Of a stretch of 64,000 nucleotides of DNA, positions 29,446 through 38,379 are shown piece by piece. This DNA is from Leifsonia sp. PS1209 (GTDB lineage Bacteria; Actinomycetota; Actinomycetes; Actinomycetales; Microbacteriaceae). The stretch covers positions 1,240,001-1,304,000 of the forward strand of contig NZ_CP051154.1 in NCBI RefSeq assembly GCF_012317045.1. Reading direction: 5' to 3'. Position 1 is the stretch's first letter. Every line of letters begins with the position of its first letter. Below the pieces are notes generated by a model. It ran no database searches and was not told where the DNA came from. It worked only from the letters and a program-made list of their open reading frames with translations. The position numbers were made by a program, and so were the translations under genes.

Positions 29446-30228
29446 ATGAACATCACAGGAAACACCGTCTTCATCCCCGGCGCGACCAGCGGGATCGGCC
29501 TCGCCATCGCCGTCGCCCTGCACGCGAAGGGCAACACCGTCATCGTCGGCGGCCGCCGGGCAGAACTGCTCGAACGGATCGCGGACGAGCACCCGGGCAT
29601 CCACACCGTGCGGATCGACACGGCCGACCCGGAGAGCATCCGGTCGGCGTCCGCAGCGGTGATCGCCGCGCATCCCGACCTCAACGTGCTGATCGCGATG
29701 GCCGGGATCATGCGGGTGGAGGACTGGCACTCGGCAGCAGGATTCCTGGCGTCCGCCGAGGCCACCGTCGTCACCAACCTGCTCGGCCCGATCCGGCTGA
29801 TCGCCGCGTTCACCGAGCACCTGCAGAGCAGGCAGGATGCGACCATCGTCACCGTCTCGTCCGGTCTGGCGTTCGCCCCGCTCGCCGTGACGCCGAGCTA
29901 CAACGCGACCAAGGCGGCCATCCACCAGCTGAGCGAGAGCATCCGGCTGCAGCTGGCCGACACGAGCGTGCGCGTCGTCGAGCTGGTGCCACCCGCGGTG
30001 CGCACCGGGCTGCTGCCCGGCCAGGAGGAGAGCGAGGTGGCGATGCCGCTCGACGCGTTCGTCTCCGAGGTCATGGAGCTGCTGGAGACGCAGCCGGATG
30101 CGCGGGAGATCCTGGTCGACCGGGTGAAGTTCCTGCGCTACGGCGAGGCGCGCGGCGACTACGAGACAGTGGTGGCTGCGCTCAACGCGAGCGACCCGCA
30201 CGGGAAGGCGCCGGTCGCGGCGAACTAG
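29446..30228 (+). CDS. Short-chain dehydrogenase/reductase (DltE-like)
   Basis: A 260-residue classical SDR. The cofactor motif is GATSGIG (about 12-18), the catalytic residues are Ser in VTVSSG, Tyr and Lys in SYNATK (about 150-154), and AMAG replaces the usual NNAG. The arrangement resembles DltE-type oxidoreductases. Substrate unknown. ATG 29446 lies 6 nt after GACACT (29434-29439), a leaderless layout. It is divergent from the MmyB-like regulator, probably its controller, and overlaps the convergent AlkZ-like gene by 4 bp. Confidence 0.88.
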   Translation: MNITGNTVFIPGATSGIGLAIAVALHAKGNTVIVGGRRAELLERIADEHPGIHTVRIDTADPESIRSASAAVIAAHPDLNVLIAMAGIMRVEDWHSAAGFLASAEATVVTNLLGPIRLIAAFTEHLQSRQDATIVTVSSGLAFAPLAVTPSYNATKAAIHQLSESIRLQLADTSVRVVELVPPAVRTGLLPGQEESEVAMPLDAFVSEVMELLETQPDAREILVDRVKFLRYGEARGDYETVVAALNASDPHGKAPVAAN

Positions 30229-31337
30229 GCGCGCTCGACGGCGAGGCCGAGCCAGGCGGCGAGGTCGGCGATCTCGGCGTCGACCGCATCCCGCGTCTCC
30301 GGGGTGAACGGGGTGTCCTCGTGCACGGCGGCGACGCGGAGCACGCCCGCCTTCCTGTCCGCGGTGGCGTCGAGCTTGCCGACCAGGCGGTCGCCGTGCA
30401 GGATCGGCAGCGCGAAGTAGCCCCAGCGGCGCTTCGCGGCCGGCTTGTACATCTCCAGCAGGTACTCGAACTCGAAGACCTCCAGCGTGCGCACCCTGTC
30501 GTGGATGAGCCTGTCGAACGGCGAAAGCAGCGCGGTACGGCCGGAGAACGCGCGGACGGGGCCGGCGTCGAGGGCGTCCAGCGCATCCGGATCGGCCCGC
30601 CACGGCCTGCTGCTGCCCTCGATCTCGACCGGCACGCCCGCTTCGCCGACCATCGCGGCGCGGGCGATGCCCTGCGAGCGCAGGCGACGCGCATCCCGGA
30701 TGCGTGCGGCCTCCTCCTCGGGGACGACCTCGATGCCGGATGGATAGACGCGCTCCGCCAGGTCCCAGGTGCGCTGCTTGCCGATGCGGCCTGCGGTGGC
30801 GATCTCGCCCCGGGCGGAGAGGAACTCGAGCATCCTGGTCACGTTCTGGCCGTGCGTCCAGCCGCTGGACTCCCACGGCACGGTCGCCGTATCCGGGATG
30901 TCGCGGGAGAGCAGAGGGCCGTCGGCGCGCAGCCGGGCGAGCACATCCAGGCGGAACTGCGCGTTCGCCTCCAGCCAGGCGTGCACGCCGCTTCCCTCGC
31001 GCGGCCACCTGGCCATCGCGTCGAGGTGCAGGCCGAGGGCGGAGGTGGGGCGGAGCATGGCGATGGGCGGGGTGCTCTGGTCGTCCTGCGCCTTCTGCTC
31101 GAACAGGGTGCGGTCGGTCTCGACCGCCTGGCGCAGCTGCTCCGGCCGGAAGGCGGAGCCGAGACGGGTCCAGGCGATCAGCTCTGCGCTCGGTGCGATG
31201 GCCGCCGTCGGGTCGAGTTGCAGCAGGGTGAGTTGCTCGACCAGCGGGATCAGTTCGGTGGGCCGGTCGGCGTCGAGGCGCTGCGCGGTCACCGCGATCC
31301 TGCGCGCCTCTGCACGGCTCAGCCCGGTGGACGGCAT
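30225..31337 (-). CDS. AlkZ-like winged-helix DNA glycosylase (YcaQ/AlkX family)
   Basis: A 370-residue member of the HTH_42 family (YcaQ/AlkZ), monofunctional DNA glycosylases that unhook interstrand crosslinks or remove bulky alkyl adducts. Seen: ARRIAVTAQRL near 10-20, the beta-strand LLQLDP where the family has its QxQ/QxD catalytic motif, the winged helices through 150-200 and the C-terminal SPFDRLIHDR and WGYFALPILHGDRLVGKLD stretch. The motif here reads LQLD; I cannot tell whether the true catalytic pair is intact. It is coupled to the preceding 186-aa gene (TGATG overlap). Confidence 0.82.
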   Translation of the reverse strand: MPSTGLSRAEARRIAVTAQRLDADRPTELIPLVEQLTLLQLDPTAAIAPSAELIAWTRLGSAFRPEQLRQAVETDRTLFEQKAQDDQSTPPIAMLRPTSALGLHLDAMARWPREGSGVHAWLEANAQFRLDVLARLRADGPLLSRDIPDTATVPWESSGWTHGQNVTRMLEFLSARGEIATAGRIGKQRTWDLAERVYPSGIEVVPEEEAARIRDARRLRSQGIARAAMVGEAGVPVEIEGSSRPWRADPDALDALDAGPVRAFSGRTALLSPFDRLIHDRVRTLEVFEFEYLLEMYKPAAKRRWGYFALPILHGDRLVGKLDATADRKAGVLRVAAVHEDTPFTPETRDAVDAEIADLAAWLGLAVERA

Positions 31338-31897
31338 CAGGCCTGGTGTCCCGCGTCCGCCAGTTCCTCGACGATGTGCTCGAACAGCGCGGAGGAGATG
31401 AGGTGTCGCCGGAGTGCTGTGCCCGCGACCTCCATCGGTCCTCCTCCGCCCTGGCCGAGCGGCAGGCCGTCGAGGGGGACTGGAGGGATCTCACGCAGCC
31501 GCGCCACCAGCTCGGCCTCGTCGAGCCGCCCTGCGCCGTATGCCTCGAACAGGCGGCCTGCGTACGCTCCGCCGTCGCGGAGAGCGGTGATCTTGGCCCC
31601 CACCTCGTTGAGGTAGCCGAGCTCCCGCCACTGCAGGATGTTCGCGTGCGCCTTCCGCGCGGCGTTCGCGACGGCGGACTTGGCCTGGGCGGGCGGCGTG
31701 GACAGCGGCACGCGCGCACGGAACGCGGCGAGAGGGAGGTCGCTGAAGCGGACGAGGAATCGGGCGGCGTCGTGCTCGACGGAGACGGTGTCCGCGTCGG
31801 CGTGCATGGGGGACTGGAGCGCTGACGCTACAGCGTCGTACAGCGCCCTCGCCTTGGCATTCGCGACGCCATTCCTGGAGCCGGCGCGACTTTCCAT
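31337..31897 (-). CDS. Hypothetical protein, 186 aa
   Basis: No family recognised. The protein is soluble, Ala/Arg-rich, with a probable helical N-terminal half (NAKARALYDAVASAL) and VPLSTPPAQAKSAVANAARKAH near 65-85. ATG 31897 is preceded by TAACCT with 6 nt between, so it appears leaderless. Its stop shares one base with the start of the AlkZ-like glycosylase (TGATG), implying translational coupling and perhaps an accessory role in the same repair function. Confidence 0.7.
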   Translation of the reverse strand: MESRAGSRNGVANAKARALYDAVASALQSPMHADADTVSVEHDAARFLVRFSDLPLAAFRARVPLSTPPAQAKSAVANAARKAHANILQWRELGYLNEVGAKITALRDGGAYAGRLFEAYGAGRLDEAELVARLREIPPVPLDGLPLGQGGGGPMEVAGTALRRHLISSALFEHIVEELADAGHQA

Positions 31898-31982
31898 CCA
31901 CCAAGGTTAACGCGGCCGACGGTCGACGGCGAACGCGCCGCGGCTGTGTTCGGGCCTGCGGGAATACCTCGCACCCCGCAGC

Positions 31983-32016
31983 GTTGAACTTGAGTGCAGT
32001 TCACTCAACTTTCAAC
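31983..32016. promoter_or_regulatory. HAIR-like element (HspR operator)
   Basis: CTTGAGT-N7-ACTCAAC (31989-32009) matches the HspR-associated inverted repeat CTTGAGT-N7-ACTCAAG at 13 of 14 positions. Outer arms GTTGAA (31983-31988) and TTCAAC (32011-32016) extend the palindrome. It lies 14-48 bp before the Clp ATPase start. Confidence 0.85.
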
Positions 32017-32030
32017 ACACAGGAGATTTC

Positions 32031-34607
32031 GTGCCCGAAGACTTCACTCCCGACAGTAACGAAGGAAACTCGTTCGACGAGTTCCTCGCCCGTTACCTCG
32101 CGGGTGAGCGTGCGCGTACCGCGCGCTCCATCGACATCAGCCGGTTCCTGAGCCGGCGCACGCAGGAGACCCTCGCCGAGGCCGGACGGTTCGCGCTCGA
32201 ACACGGCCACCGGGAGCTCGACGCCCTGCACATCCTCCGCGTCATGGCGACGGCAGAGCCCGCCGCAGACGCCATGCGCCGCATCGGCGCGGACCCGCAG
32301 GCGGTCGCCGCCGCGGCAGAGCAGCGACTCCCGCAGACGGGCGACCCCGTCGACGTGGATGCCGCATCCATCACTCCGTCCGCCCAGCGGGCGCTGTTCC
32401 ACGCGTACCAGGTGGCTCGCGCATCCGGATCGACGTACATCGACCCCGAGCACCTCTTCTTCGCGCTCGTCATCATCCAGGACGCCCCGGCCGGGCAGGT
32501 GCTGCAGGCAGCAGGCGTCACCCCGGATGCGCTGACCTCCGCCATGCGCCAGACCACGACCGTCGGCGCCGGAACTGCTGGACAGGCCGCTGACGGAGAG
32601 GACGCGGAGAACGCATCCACCACTCCGATGCTCGACCAGTTCGGCACCGACCTGACCGCGCTCGCCCGCGACGGCAAGCTCGACCCGGTGATCGGCAGGC
32701 TCGACGAGATCGAGCAGACCGTGGAGATCCTGTCCCGGCGCACCAAGAACAACCCGGTGCTCGTCGGTGAGGCGGGCGTCGGCAAGACCGCGATCGTCGA
32801 AGGCCTCGCCAGCGCGATCGTCGACGGCGGAGTGCCGGAGCAGCTGCGCGACAAGCGCGTGGTGTCGCTCGACCTCGCCGGAATGGTGGCCGGCACCCGC
32901 TACCGCGGCGACTTCGAGGAGCGCCTCACGAAGCTGATGGACGAGATCAGCGCGGCCAAGGACGAGCTCATCGTGTTCATCGACGAGCTGCACACCGTTG
33001 TCGGCGCCGGCGGCTCGGGAGAGTCCGGCGGCATGGACGCCGGCAACATCCTGAAGCCGCGGCTCGCCAGGGGCGACCTGCACCTGGTCGGCGCGACCAC
33101 GCTCAAGGAGTACCGCCGCATCGAGAAGGACCCGGCGCTCGAACGCCGCTTCCAGCCGGTGACGGTCGGCGAGCCCAGCATCGAGGACGCCGTGCTCATC
33201 CTCTCCGGGCTCCGCGGAGCGTACGAGGAGCACCACGGCGTGCGGTACACCGACGACGCGATCCGCGCGGCCGTCGAACTGTCCGCCCGCTACGTCTCCG
33301 ACCGCTTCCTGCCGGACAAGGCCATTGACCTCATCGACCAGGCAGGGGCACGCCTCCGCCTGCGTCTCGGCAAGCGCGTCGACACGACAGAGCTGATGGC
33401 GACCCTCGCCACCCTCGAGTCCGAGAAGAACTCCGCTGTCGCGTCCGAGCACTACGAGGAGGCGTCGCGCCTCCGCGACGAGATCGAGGCGGTGCAGCGT
33501 TCGCTCGACGAGCTCGGCTCCGCGCCCCGGCCGGATGCGGTGGTCGACGAGCCGGAGATCGCCGGCGTCATCTCGCGTGCGACGGGCATCCCGGTCAGCC
33601 GCATCGGAGAAGCGGACCGCGAACGCCTCGCCAAGCTCGAAACCGAGCTGCACGAGCGCGTGATCGGTCAGGACGACGCGGTCGTCGCCGTCGCGAAGGC
33701 GGTGCGCCGCAACAGGACAGGGCTCGGAGACGAGCGCCGCCCCGTCGGCAGCTTCCTCTTCCTCGGCCCCACCGGCGTCGGCAAGACCGAACTCGCGAAG
33801 GCGCTCGCCGCATCCCTGTTCGGTGACGAGAAGGCGATGCTCCGCTTCGACATGAGCGAGTTCGGCGAACGCCACACGGTCGCCCGTCTGGTCGGCGCCC
33901 CTCCCGGATACGTCGGATACGACGAGGCAGGTCAGCTCACCGAGCGTGTGCGCCGCAACCCGTACTCTGTCGTGCTGTTCGACGAGATCGAGAAGGCACA
34001 CCCCGACGTGTTCAACCTGCTGCTGCAGGTGCTCGACGACGGCCGCCTTACCGACGGCCAGGGCAGGACGGTCGACTTCCGCAACACGGTGGTCATCATG
34101 ACCTCCAACCTGGGGTCGGAGTTCCTCGCATCCCGCAGCGGCGCCCTCGGCTTCGTGCCGGTGGGCGGCGACGCCTCAGCATCCGGTTTCGCGTCGGAGA
34201 AAGACCTGCGCGACCGCGTGATGGGCAAACTGCGCGAGGCGATGCGTCCGGAGTTCCTCAACAGGATCGACGAGATCGTGCTGTTCAGGAAGCTCGACGC
34301 CGAGCAGCTGCGTGACATCGTGCGCCTCCTCCTCACGGCGACGAGCGCCCGCCTCGGTGCGCGCTCGATCGGCTTCGAGGCGACAGACGCCGCGGTGGAA
34401 TGGATCGCCGACGCCGGCTACGAGCCGGAATACGGCGCCCGCCCCCTGCGCAGGGTCATCCAGCGCGAGATCGACGACAGGATCGCCGAACTCATGGTGA
34501 GCGGCGAGCTGACCGACGGTGGCACCGTCACCGTCGACGCGGTGGACGGCGCCGTGCGGGTGACCGCCGGTGCGCGTGCTGCGGAGTGGATGGCGCGGGC
34601 GGCGTAG
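32031..34607 (+). CDS. Clp/Hsp100 AAA+ ATPase (ClpC-like), HspR-regulated
   Basis: An 858-residue double-ring unfoldase. A diverged Clp N domain covers about 30-175. The first AAA module has GEAGVGKT (about 247) and VFIDELHT; the second has [12 protein letters not shown] (about 579) and [13 protein letters not shown]. The middle region is short with a UVR-like [11 protein letters not shown], as in ClpC, not the long ClpB coiled coil. An LGF tripeptide (GALGFVP, about 705) sits where ClpP-binding loops lie. The GTG start at 32031 has AGGAG upstream. An HAIR element precedes it, so it likely belongs to the HspR heat-shock regulon, which in Streptomyces includes clpB. Whether it works with ClpP or as a disaggregase is open. 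Confidence 0.88.
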   Translation: MPEDFTPDSNEGNSFDEFLARYLAGERARTARSIDISRFLSRRTQETLAEAGRFALEHGHRELDALHILRVMATAEPAADAMRRIGADPQAVAAAAEQRLPQTGDPVDVDAASITPSAQRALFHAYQVARASGSTYIDPEHLFFALVIIQDAPAGQVLQAAGVTPDALTSAMRQTTTVGAGTAGQAADGEDAENASTTPMLDQFGTDLTALARDGKLDPVIGRLDEIEQTVEILSRRTKNNPVLVGEAGVGKTAIVEGLASAIVDGGVPEQLRDKRVVSLDLAGMVAGTRYRGDFEERLTKLMDEISAAKDELIVFIDELHTVVGAGGSGESGGMDAGNILKPRLARGDLHLVGATTLKEYRRIEKDPALERRFQPVTVGEPSIEDAVLILSGLRGAYEEHHGVRYTDDAIRAAVELSARYVSDRFLPDKAIDLIDQAGARLRLRLGKRVDTTELMATLATLESEKNSAVASEHYEEASRLRDEIEAVQRSLDELGSAPRPDAVVDEPEIAGVISRATGIPVSRIGEADRERLAKLETELHERVIGQDDAVVAVAKAVRRNRTGLGDERRPVGSFLFLGPTGVGKTELAKALAASLFGDEKAMLRFDMSEFGERHTVARLVGAPPGYVGYDEAGQLTERVRRNPYSVVLFDEIEKAHPDVFNLLLQVLDDGRLTDGQGRTVDFRNTVVIMTSNLGSEFLASRSGALGFVPVGGDASASGFASEKDLRDRVMGKLREAMRPEFLNRIDEIVLFRKLDAEQLRDIVRLLLTATSARLGARSIGFEATDAAVEWIADAGYEPEYGARPLRRVIQREIDDRIAELMVSGELTDGGTVTVDAVDGAVRVTAGARAAEWMARAA

Positions 34608-34628
34608 CCGCGGTTGTGCTGAGGTGAG

Positions 34629-34667
34629 AGAGGCGGCGTCCCCGGGAGGGGGGCGCCGCCTCTTTGT
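34629..34667 (+). terminator. Terminator of the Clp gene
   Basis: A perfect 10-bp stem AGAGGCGGCG/CGCCGCCTCT (34629-34638 and 34654-34663) around a further C/G-run stem, followed by TTTGTGTG. It lies 21 bp after the Clp stop. Confidence 0.8.
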
Positions 34668-34682
34668 GTGTGCGCATTCAGC

Positions 34683-34710
34683 GCACGTGCATTCCAGTTG
34701 GAGCACGTGC
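34683..34710. repeat. Duplicated GCACGTGC palindrome
   Basis: Two copies of the self-complementary octamer GCACGTGC (34683-34690 and 34703-34710) with 12 bp between. They can pair as an 8-bp hairpin and lie between the convergent ends of the Clp and XRE genes, so a second terminator is the simplest reading. Confidence 0.45.
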
Positions 34711-34732
34711 CGCTAGCGGGCGGTGACCGCGA

Positions 34733-34924
34733 TCAGTCCAGGCTGAAGATGTCTTCGACGGGGACATGGAAGCGGCGGGCGAGTTTCAATGCGAGCGTCA
34801 GGCTGGCCTGGAACGTGTCGTTCTCGAGGGCGACGATCGTGCGTCGTGACACGCCGCAGTCCGTGGCGAGCTGGCTCTGCGTCAGTCCGGCCGCGAGGCG
34901 GTGCTCACGAATCCTGTTCCGCAT
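34733..34924 (-). CDS. Small XRE-family regulator (63 aa)
   Basis: A single-domain Cro/CI-type helix-turn-helix protein: LTQSQLATDCGVSRRT forms the turn and recognition helix, VPVEDIFSLD the usual end. It has no sensor domain and overlaps the membrane-protein gene before it by 20 bp, so the partner membrane protein may act as its sensor or its target. A perfect palindrome upstream of the pair (35353-35368) is the likely autoregulatory operator. Confidence 0.88.
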   Translation of the reverse strand: MRNRIREHRLAAGLTQSQLATDCGVSRRTIVALENDTFQASLTLALKLARRFHVPVEDIFSLD

Positions 34925-35327
34925 CCTGACTTCCGTATCTGGTCGTGCTGACCGCCGAGCGGACGCAGACGTCGATCACCAGCGCGACGACGTAGCCGAG
35001 CATCACAAAGCCGGGTGGCCAGTCCGAGCCGACGGTGAACGTCAGGGTGCCGAGGAGGACCGCGAGAACCAGGGCGTCGACGAAGGCCGCTGCGCGCACG
35101 CGCAGCGCGGTGTGCGATTCGACGCTCTCCGCCTCCGCCGCCAGCGTCGCTCGCTCCCGCGCAGTGCGGAACGCGACGGTGCCGATGGCGCCGATCAGCA
35201 CGATCGCACCGAGCAGCCACGGGTAGACCGGGCGGGCAGAGGCCGTGGAGTTCCCCCAGGCGGCGATGGCCGCGAGCCCGAGCAGGCAGCAGGCCAGGAA
35301 GACGATGTATGTGCTGCGGGTCTTCAT
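34905..35327 (-). CDS. Hypothetical four-span membrane protein, partner of XRE regulator
   Basis: A 140-residue protein with four hydrophobic spans (about 7-25, 34-52, 75-95, 100-118), similar in design to the small membrane proteins encoded next to short XRE regulators in many Gram-positives. Start ATG 35327; the longer frame (to 35384) would run into the palindrome. It is the first gene of the two-gene unit and shares 20 bp with the xre gene. Confidence 0.75.
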   Translation of the reverse strand: MKTRSTYIVFLACCLLGLAAIAAWGNSTASARPVYPWLLGAIVLIGAIGTVAFRTARERATLAAEAESVESHTALRVRAAAFVDALVLAVLLGTLTFTVGSDWPPGFVMLGYVVALVIDVCVRSAVSTTRYGSQDAEQDS

Positions 35328-35352
35328 TGAAGGCCTCTCGGAGATGGAGCGC

Positions 35353-35368
35353 GTGAAGTCTACTTCAC
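35353..35368. promoter_or_regulatory. Palindrome overlapping the promoter of the XRE/membrane-protein pair
   Basis: GTGAAGT-CT-ACTTCAC, perfect 7-bp arms. Read on the minus strand, its centre contains TAGACT, a -10-like hexamer, so the site would be blocked by a bound regulator. It lies 26 bp before the start of the membrane-protein gene. Confidence 0.65.
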
Positions 35369-35455
35369 CTTCGATTGCACCCACTCTGAAAGGACGGACA
35401 GGGTTCGCTGCCGTGCGTCAGTGGTTTCTGAGTGTTGCGGTGAAACGCTGGATGG

Positions 35456-38089
35456 ATGTCTTCCCGCCCGCAGTTCCGTGACCGGCCGTGGTTCGTCGCG
35501 CTCTCGCGGCGGTTCGATCCGTTGCGGGGCTATGAGATCCGGCCGGCGAGGTCGCGGGCGGGGCTGATCGCGCAGTTCGGGGTGGTCGCGCTCATCGCGG
35601 CCGTGCTGAGTTCGGTGTTCGTCATGCCCGGATTCCTGGGAGTCGGCCAGACGGCGGCTGCCGCGTCCAGTGCGTTCGAGGCGCTGCCGTCGAACCTGGA
35701 GATCCAGCCGTTCGCGCAGAACACCACGGTGTACGCCAAGAAGGGCGGGGCGGATGTCCCGATCGCCTCGTTCTATGCGCAGAACAGGCAGGACGTCGGC
35801 TGGAAGGATGTGGCGCAGACCGTCAAGGACGCCACCGTGGCCGCCGAGGACCCTCGGTTCTACTCCGAGGGCGCCGTCGACCTGCTCGGGACCGTGCGCG
35901 GGGCGTTGTCGACCGTGAGCGGGAGTTCGGTGCAGGGCGGGTCATCAATCACGCAGCAGTACGTCAAGAACGTCGAGGTGGAACGCTGCGACGCGCTCAC
36001 CGACGCCAAGAAGCTGCAGGCCTGCTACACCGACGCCGCCGGGGTCACCCTGCAGCGCAAGGTGCAGGAGATGCGGTACGCGGTCGGGCTGGAGAAGAAG
36101 TACACCAAGGAGCAGATCCTGCTCGGCTACCTCAACGTCGTCGGATTCGGCGGCACAGTGTACGGCATCGAGGCGGCAGCGCACTACTACTTCAACACCA
36201 CGGCCGCCCAGCTGAGTCTGCCGCAGGCCGCAACGCTCGTCGCCATCCTGAACAACCCGGCCAACCTGCGCATCGACGAACCGAACAACAAGGACAACGG
36301 CGCGGCCGACGGATACAAGGCCACCAAGGAGCGGCGCGACTACGTGCTCGACCGCATGGCCATCAACCACAAGATCACCGCGGCCGACCGGGATGCGGCG
36401 AAGAAGACGCCCGTGCAGCCCGTCATCACGCCGACCACCTCCGGATGCGCGGCCGCCTCGCAGTACAACGCCGCGTTCTTCTGCGACTACGTGCGGGATG
36501 TCGTGCTCAACGACCCGGCATACGGTGCGACCGCCGACGACCGCTGGGCGACGCTCAACCGCGGTGGGCTGAAGATCTACACCACCCTCAACCTCGACCT
36601 GCAGGCGGTGGCGCAGCAGTCGCTCAGCGCATACATCCCGCCGTCGATGGCGGGGATCGACCTCGGCGCATCCAATGTCTCGATGGAGCTCGGCACGGGC
36701 AGGATCGTGACGATGGTCGAGAACCGGGCGTTCAACAACACCGACCAGCCGCAGGACGGCACGACGGCGGTGAACTACAACACCGACGAGGCGTACGGCG
36801 GATCGCAGGGCTTCCAGACCGGCTCGACCTTCAAGGCGTTCGACCTGGCGGCCTGGCTCGAAGCGGGCAACAGCCTGTACGACACCATCAACGCCACCCA
36901 GCACGACTTCCCGACCTCCGAGTTCACGAACAGCTGCGCCGACATCAACGGACCGGACTGGCCCGTCACCAACGACGAAGGCTCGGCCAGCAGGCTCTCG
37001 GTGATGGCGGCGACGGCCGAATCGGTCAACACCGCGTTCGCGAAGATGGGGACCAAGGTCGACCTCTGCTCGATCCTCAACGCGGCGAAGGCGCTCGGCG
37101 TGCATCCCGCGTCGTCGAGCAACCCGTTGACGTCCGTGCCGTCGATGATCCTCGGCGTCAATTACCTGTCGCCGTTGACGATGGCGACCGCGTACGCGGG
37201 CATCGCCAACAACGGCACGGTCTGCACGCCGGTCGCCATCGACAAGGTCGTGAACGCGGACGGCTCGCAGCACAAGGTCAGCCCGACCACCTGCACGCAG
37301 GGGCTGCAGCCGAACATCGCGGCCGGAGTCACCTATGCGCTCCAGGGCGTGATGCGCGGCGGCGGCACGGCGGCCAGCGCCAACCCGTACGACGGCACGC
37401 CCATCATGGGCAAGACGGGCACGACGGACGACTCGCTGCAGAACTGGCTCGTCACCTCCACCAGCAAGGTGTCGACGGCGACCTGGGTCGGCAACGTGTC
37501 AGGGGCGACCCCGCTGCGCAGTCTCGACTTCAACGGAGTGGGCGGCGGCGACGTGAAGTTCTCCGTCGCCAAGCCCATCCTCGAGGCGATCGACGGCCTG
37601 TACGGGGGAGACGCGTTCACCAAGCCGACCAACGCCGTGCTGTACGGCGACCAGGTGACGATCCCGGATGTGTTCGGCAAGACCCCCGACGAGGCGCAGT
37701 CGCTCCTGGCGGGGCTCGGCCTGGACGTGACGGTCGACCAGACGCCTGTCGACTCCGCGCAGCCGGCGGGGACGGCGGCGGGCACCGATCCTGCAGCAGG
37801 ATCCTCCGTCAACAAGGGCAGTTCGGTGACGGTGCAGATCAGCAACGGGCAGTCCGCGACCATCCCGGGTGGCCTGATCGGTCAGTCGGAGAGTGCGGCG
37901 AAGGCGGCGCTGGCCGCGGCCGGGTTCACCAACGTGAGCGTGAAGAAGCCGGATGCCGGTGGCGGCAACGGCAACGGCAACGGCGGCGGGAACGGGAAAG
38001 ACGCATCCAGCCTGACGGTGAAGGCGGTGGACCCCGCTGAAGGAACGCCGGCGAGGAAAGACCAGGCGATCGTCCTCACGCTCGGCTGA
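35456..38089 (+). CDS. Class A penicillin-binding protein with two PASTA domains
   Basis: An 877-residue bifunctional peptidoglycan synthase. One N-terminal membrane span (about 38-60) anchors it. The GT51 glycosyltransferase domain shows AAEDPRFYSEGAVD and GGSSITQQYVKN; the transpeptidase shows the Ser in TGSTFKAF (about 460), SVN and KTGTTDD. Two PASTA repeats follow (about 730-800 and 800-875), interrupted by a Gly/Asn-rich linker. The extracytoplasmic part holds eight cysteines, unusual in number. The protein has no nearby PASTA kinase. ATG 35456 was chosen as the first Met of the frame; the 93 bp before it, up to the palindrome of the XRE pair, show no other gene. Confidence 0.92.
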   Translation: MSSRPQFRDRPWFVALSRRFDPLRGYEIRPARSRAGLIAQFGVVALIAAVLSSVFVMPGFLGVGQTAAAASSAFEALPSNLEIQPFAQNTTVYAKKGGADVPIASFYAQNRQDVGWKDVAQTVKDATVAAEDPRFYSEGAVDLLGTVRGALSTVSGSSVQGGSSITQQYVKNVEVERCDALTDAKKLQACYTDAAGVTLQRKVQEMRYAVGLEKKYTKEQILLGYLNVVGFGGTVYGIEAAAHYYFNTTAAQLSLPQAATLVAILNNPANLRIDEPNNKDNGAADGYKATKERRDYVLDRMAINHKITAADRDAAKKTPVQPVITPTTSGCAAASQYNAAFFCDYVRDVVLNDPAYGATADDRWATLNRGGLKIYTTLNLDLQAVAQQSLSAYIPPSMAGIDLGASNVSMELGTGRIVTMVENRAFNNTDQPQDGTTAVNYNTDEAYGGSQGFQTGSTFKAFDLAAWLEAGNSLYDTINATQHDFPTSEFTNSCADINGPDWPVTNDEGSASRLSVMAATAESVNTAFAKMGTKVDLCSILNAAKALGVHPASSSNPLTSVPSMILGVNYLSPLTMATAYAGIANNGTVCTPVAIDKVVNADGSQHKVSPTTCTQGLQPNIAAGVTYALQGVMRGGGTAASANPYDGTPIMGKTGTTDDSLQNWLVTSTSKVSTATWVGNVSGATPLRSLDFNGVGGGDVKFSVAKPILEAIDGLYGGDAFTKPTNAVLYGDQVTIPDVFGKTPDEAQSLLAGLGLDVTVDQTPVDSAQPAGTAAGTDPAAGSSVNKGSSVTVQISNGQSATIPGGLIGQSESAAKAALAAAGFTNVSVKKPDAGGGNGNGNGGGNGKDASSLTVKAVDPAEGTPARKDQAIVLTLG

Positions 38090-38151
38090 CCGGATGGCCA
38101 GCGCGCCGGGTGGCGTGCGGCCGCCCGCCTGGCGTGGCGCACAATGGAACC

Positions 38152-38379
38152 ATGCAGGACGGCAGCGGGGGAGCACGGGCGACCTGTCCGTCGTGCGGTG
38201 CTGAGGCGCACGTGGTGCGGAACCCGTACTACGGCGCCGGTCTCGCGGTGCACGAGCTGATCGTGGAGTGCCCGCAGTGCGGCATCTCGTTCCTGGACAC
38301 GGTGCCGGTCGCGCACGAGGATGCGCCGCCGAAACGGCGAGGACTCGGGGCGAGGCTGCTCGCCCTGTTCGGGCGCTAG
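38152..38379 (+). CDS. Small zinc-ribbon protein, 75 aa
   Basis: A short protein with two CxxC knuckles, CPSCG (about 10-14) and CPQCG (about 40-44), a likely zinc ribbon, followed by a basic C-terminal tail. Function unknown. ATG 38152 lies 6 nt after CACAAT (38140-38145), a leaderless arrangement. Its stop overlaps the convergent HD gene by 4 bp. Confidence 0.72.
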   Translation: MQDGSGGARATCPSCGAEAHVVRNPYYGAGLAVHELIVECPQCGISFLDTVPVAHEDAPPKRRGLGARLLALFGR

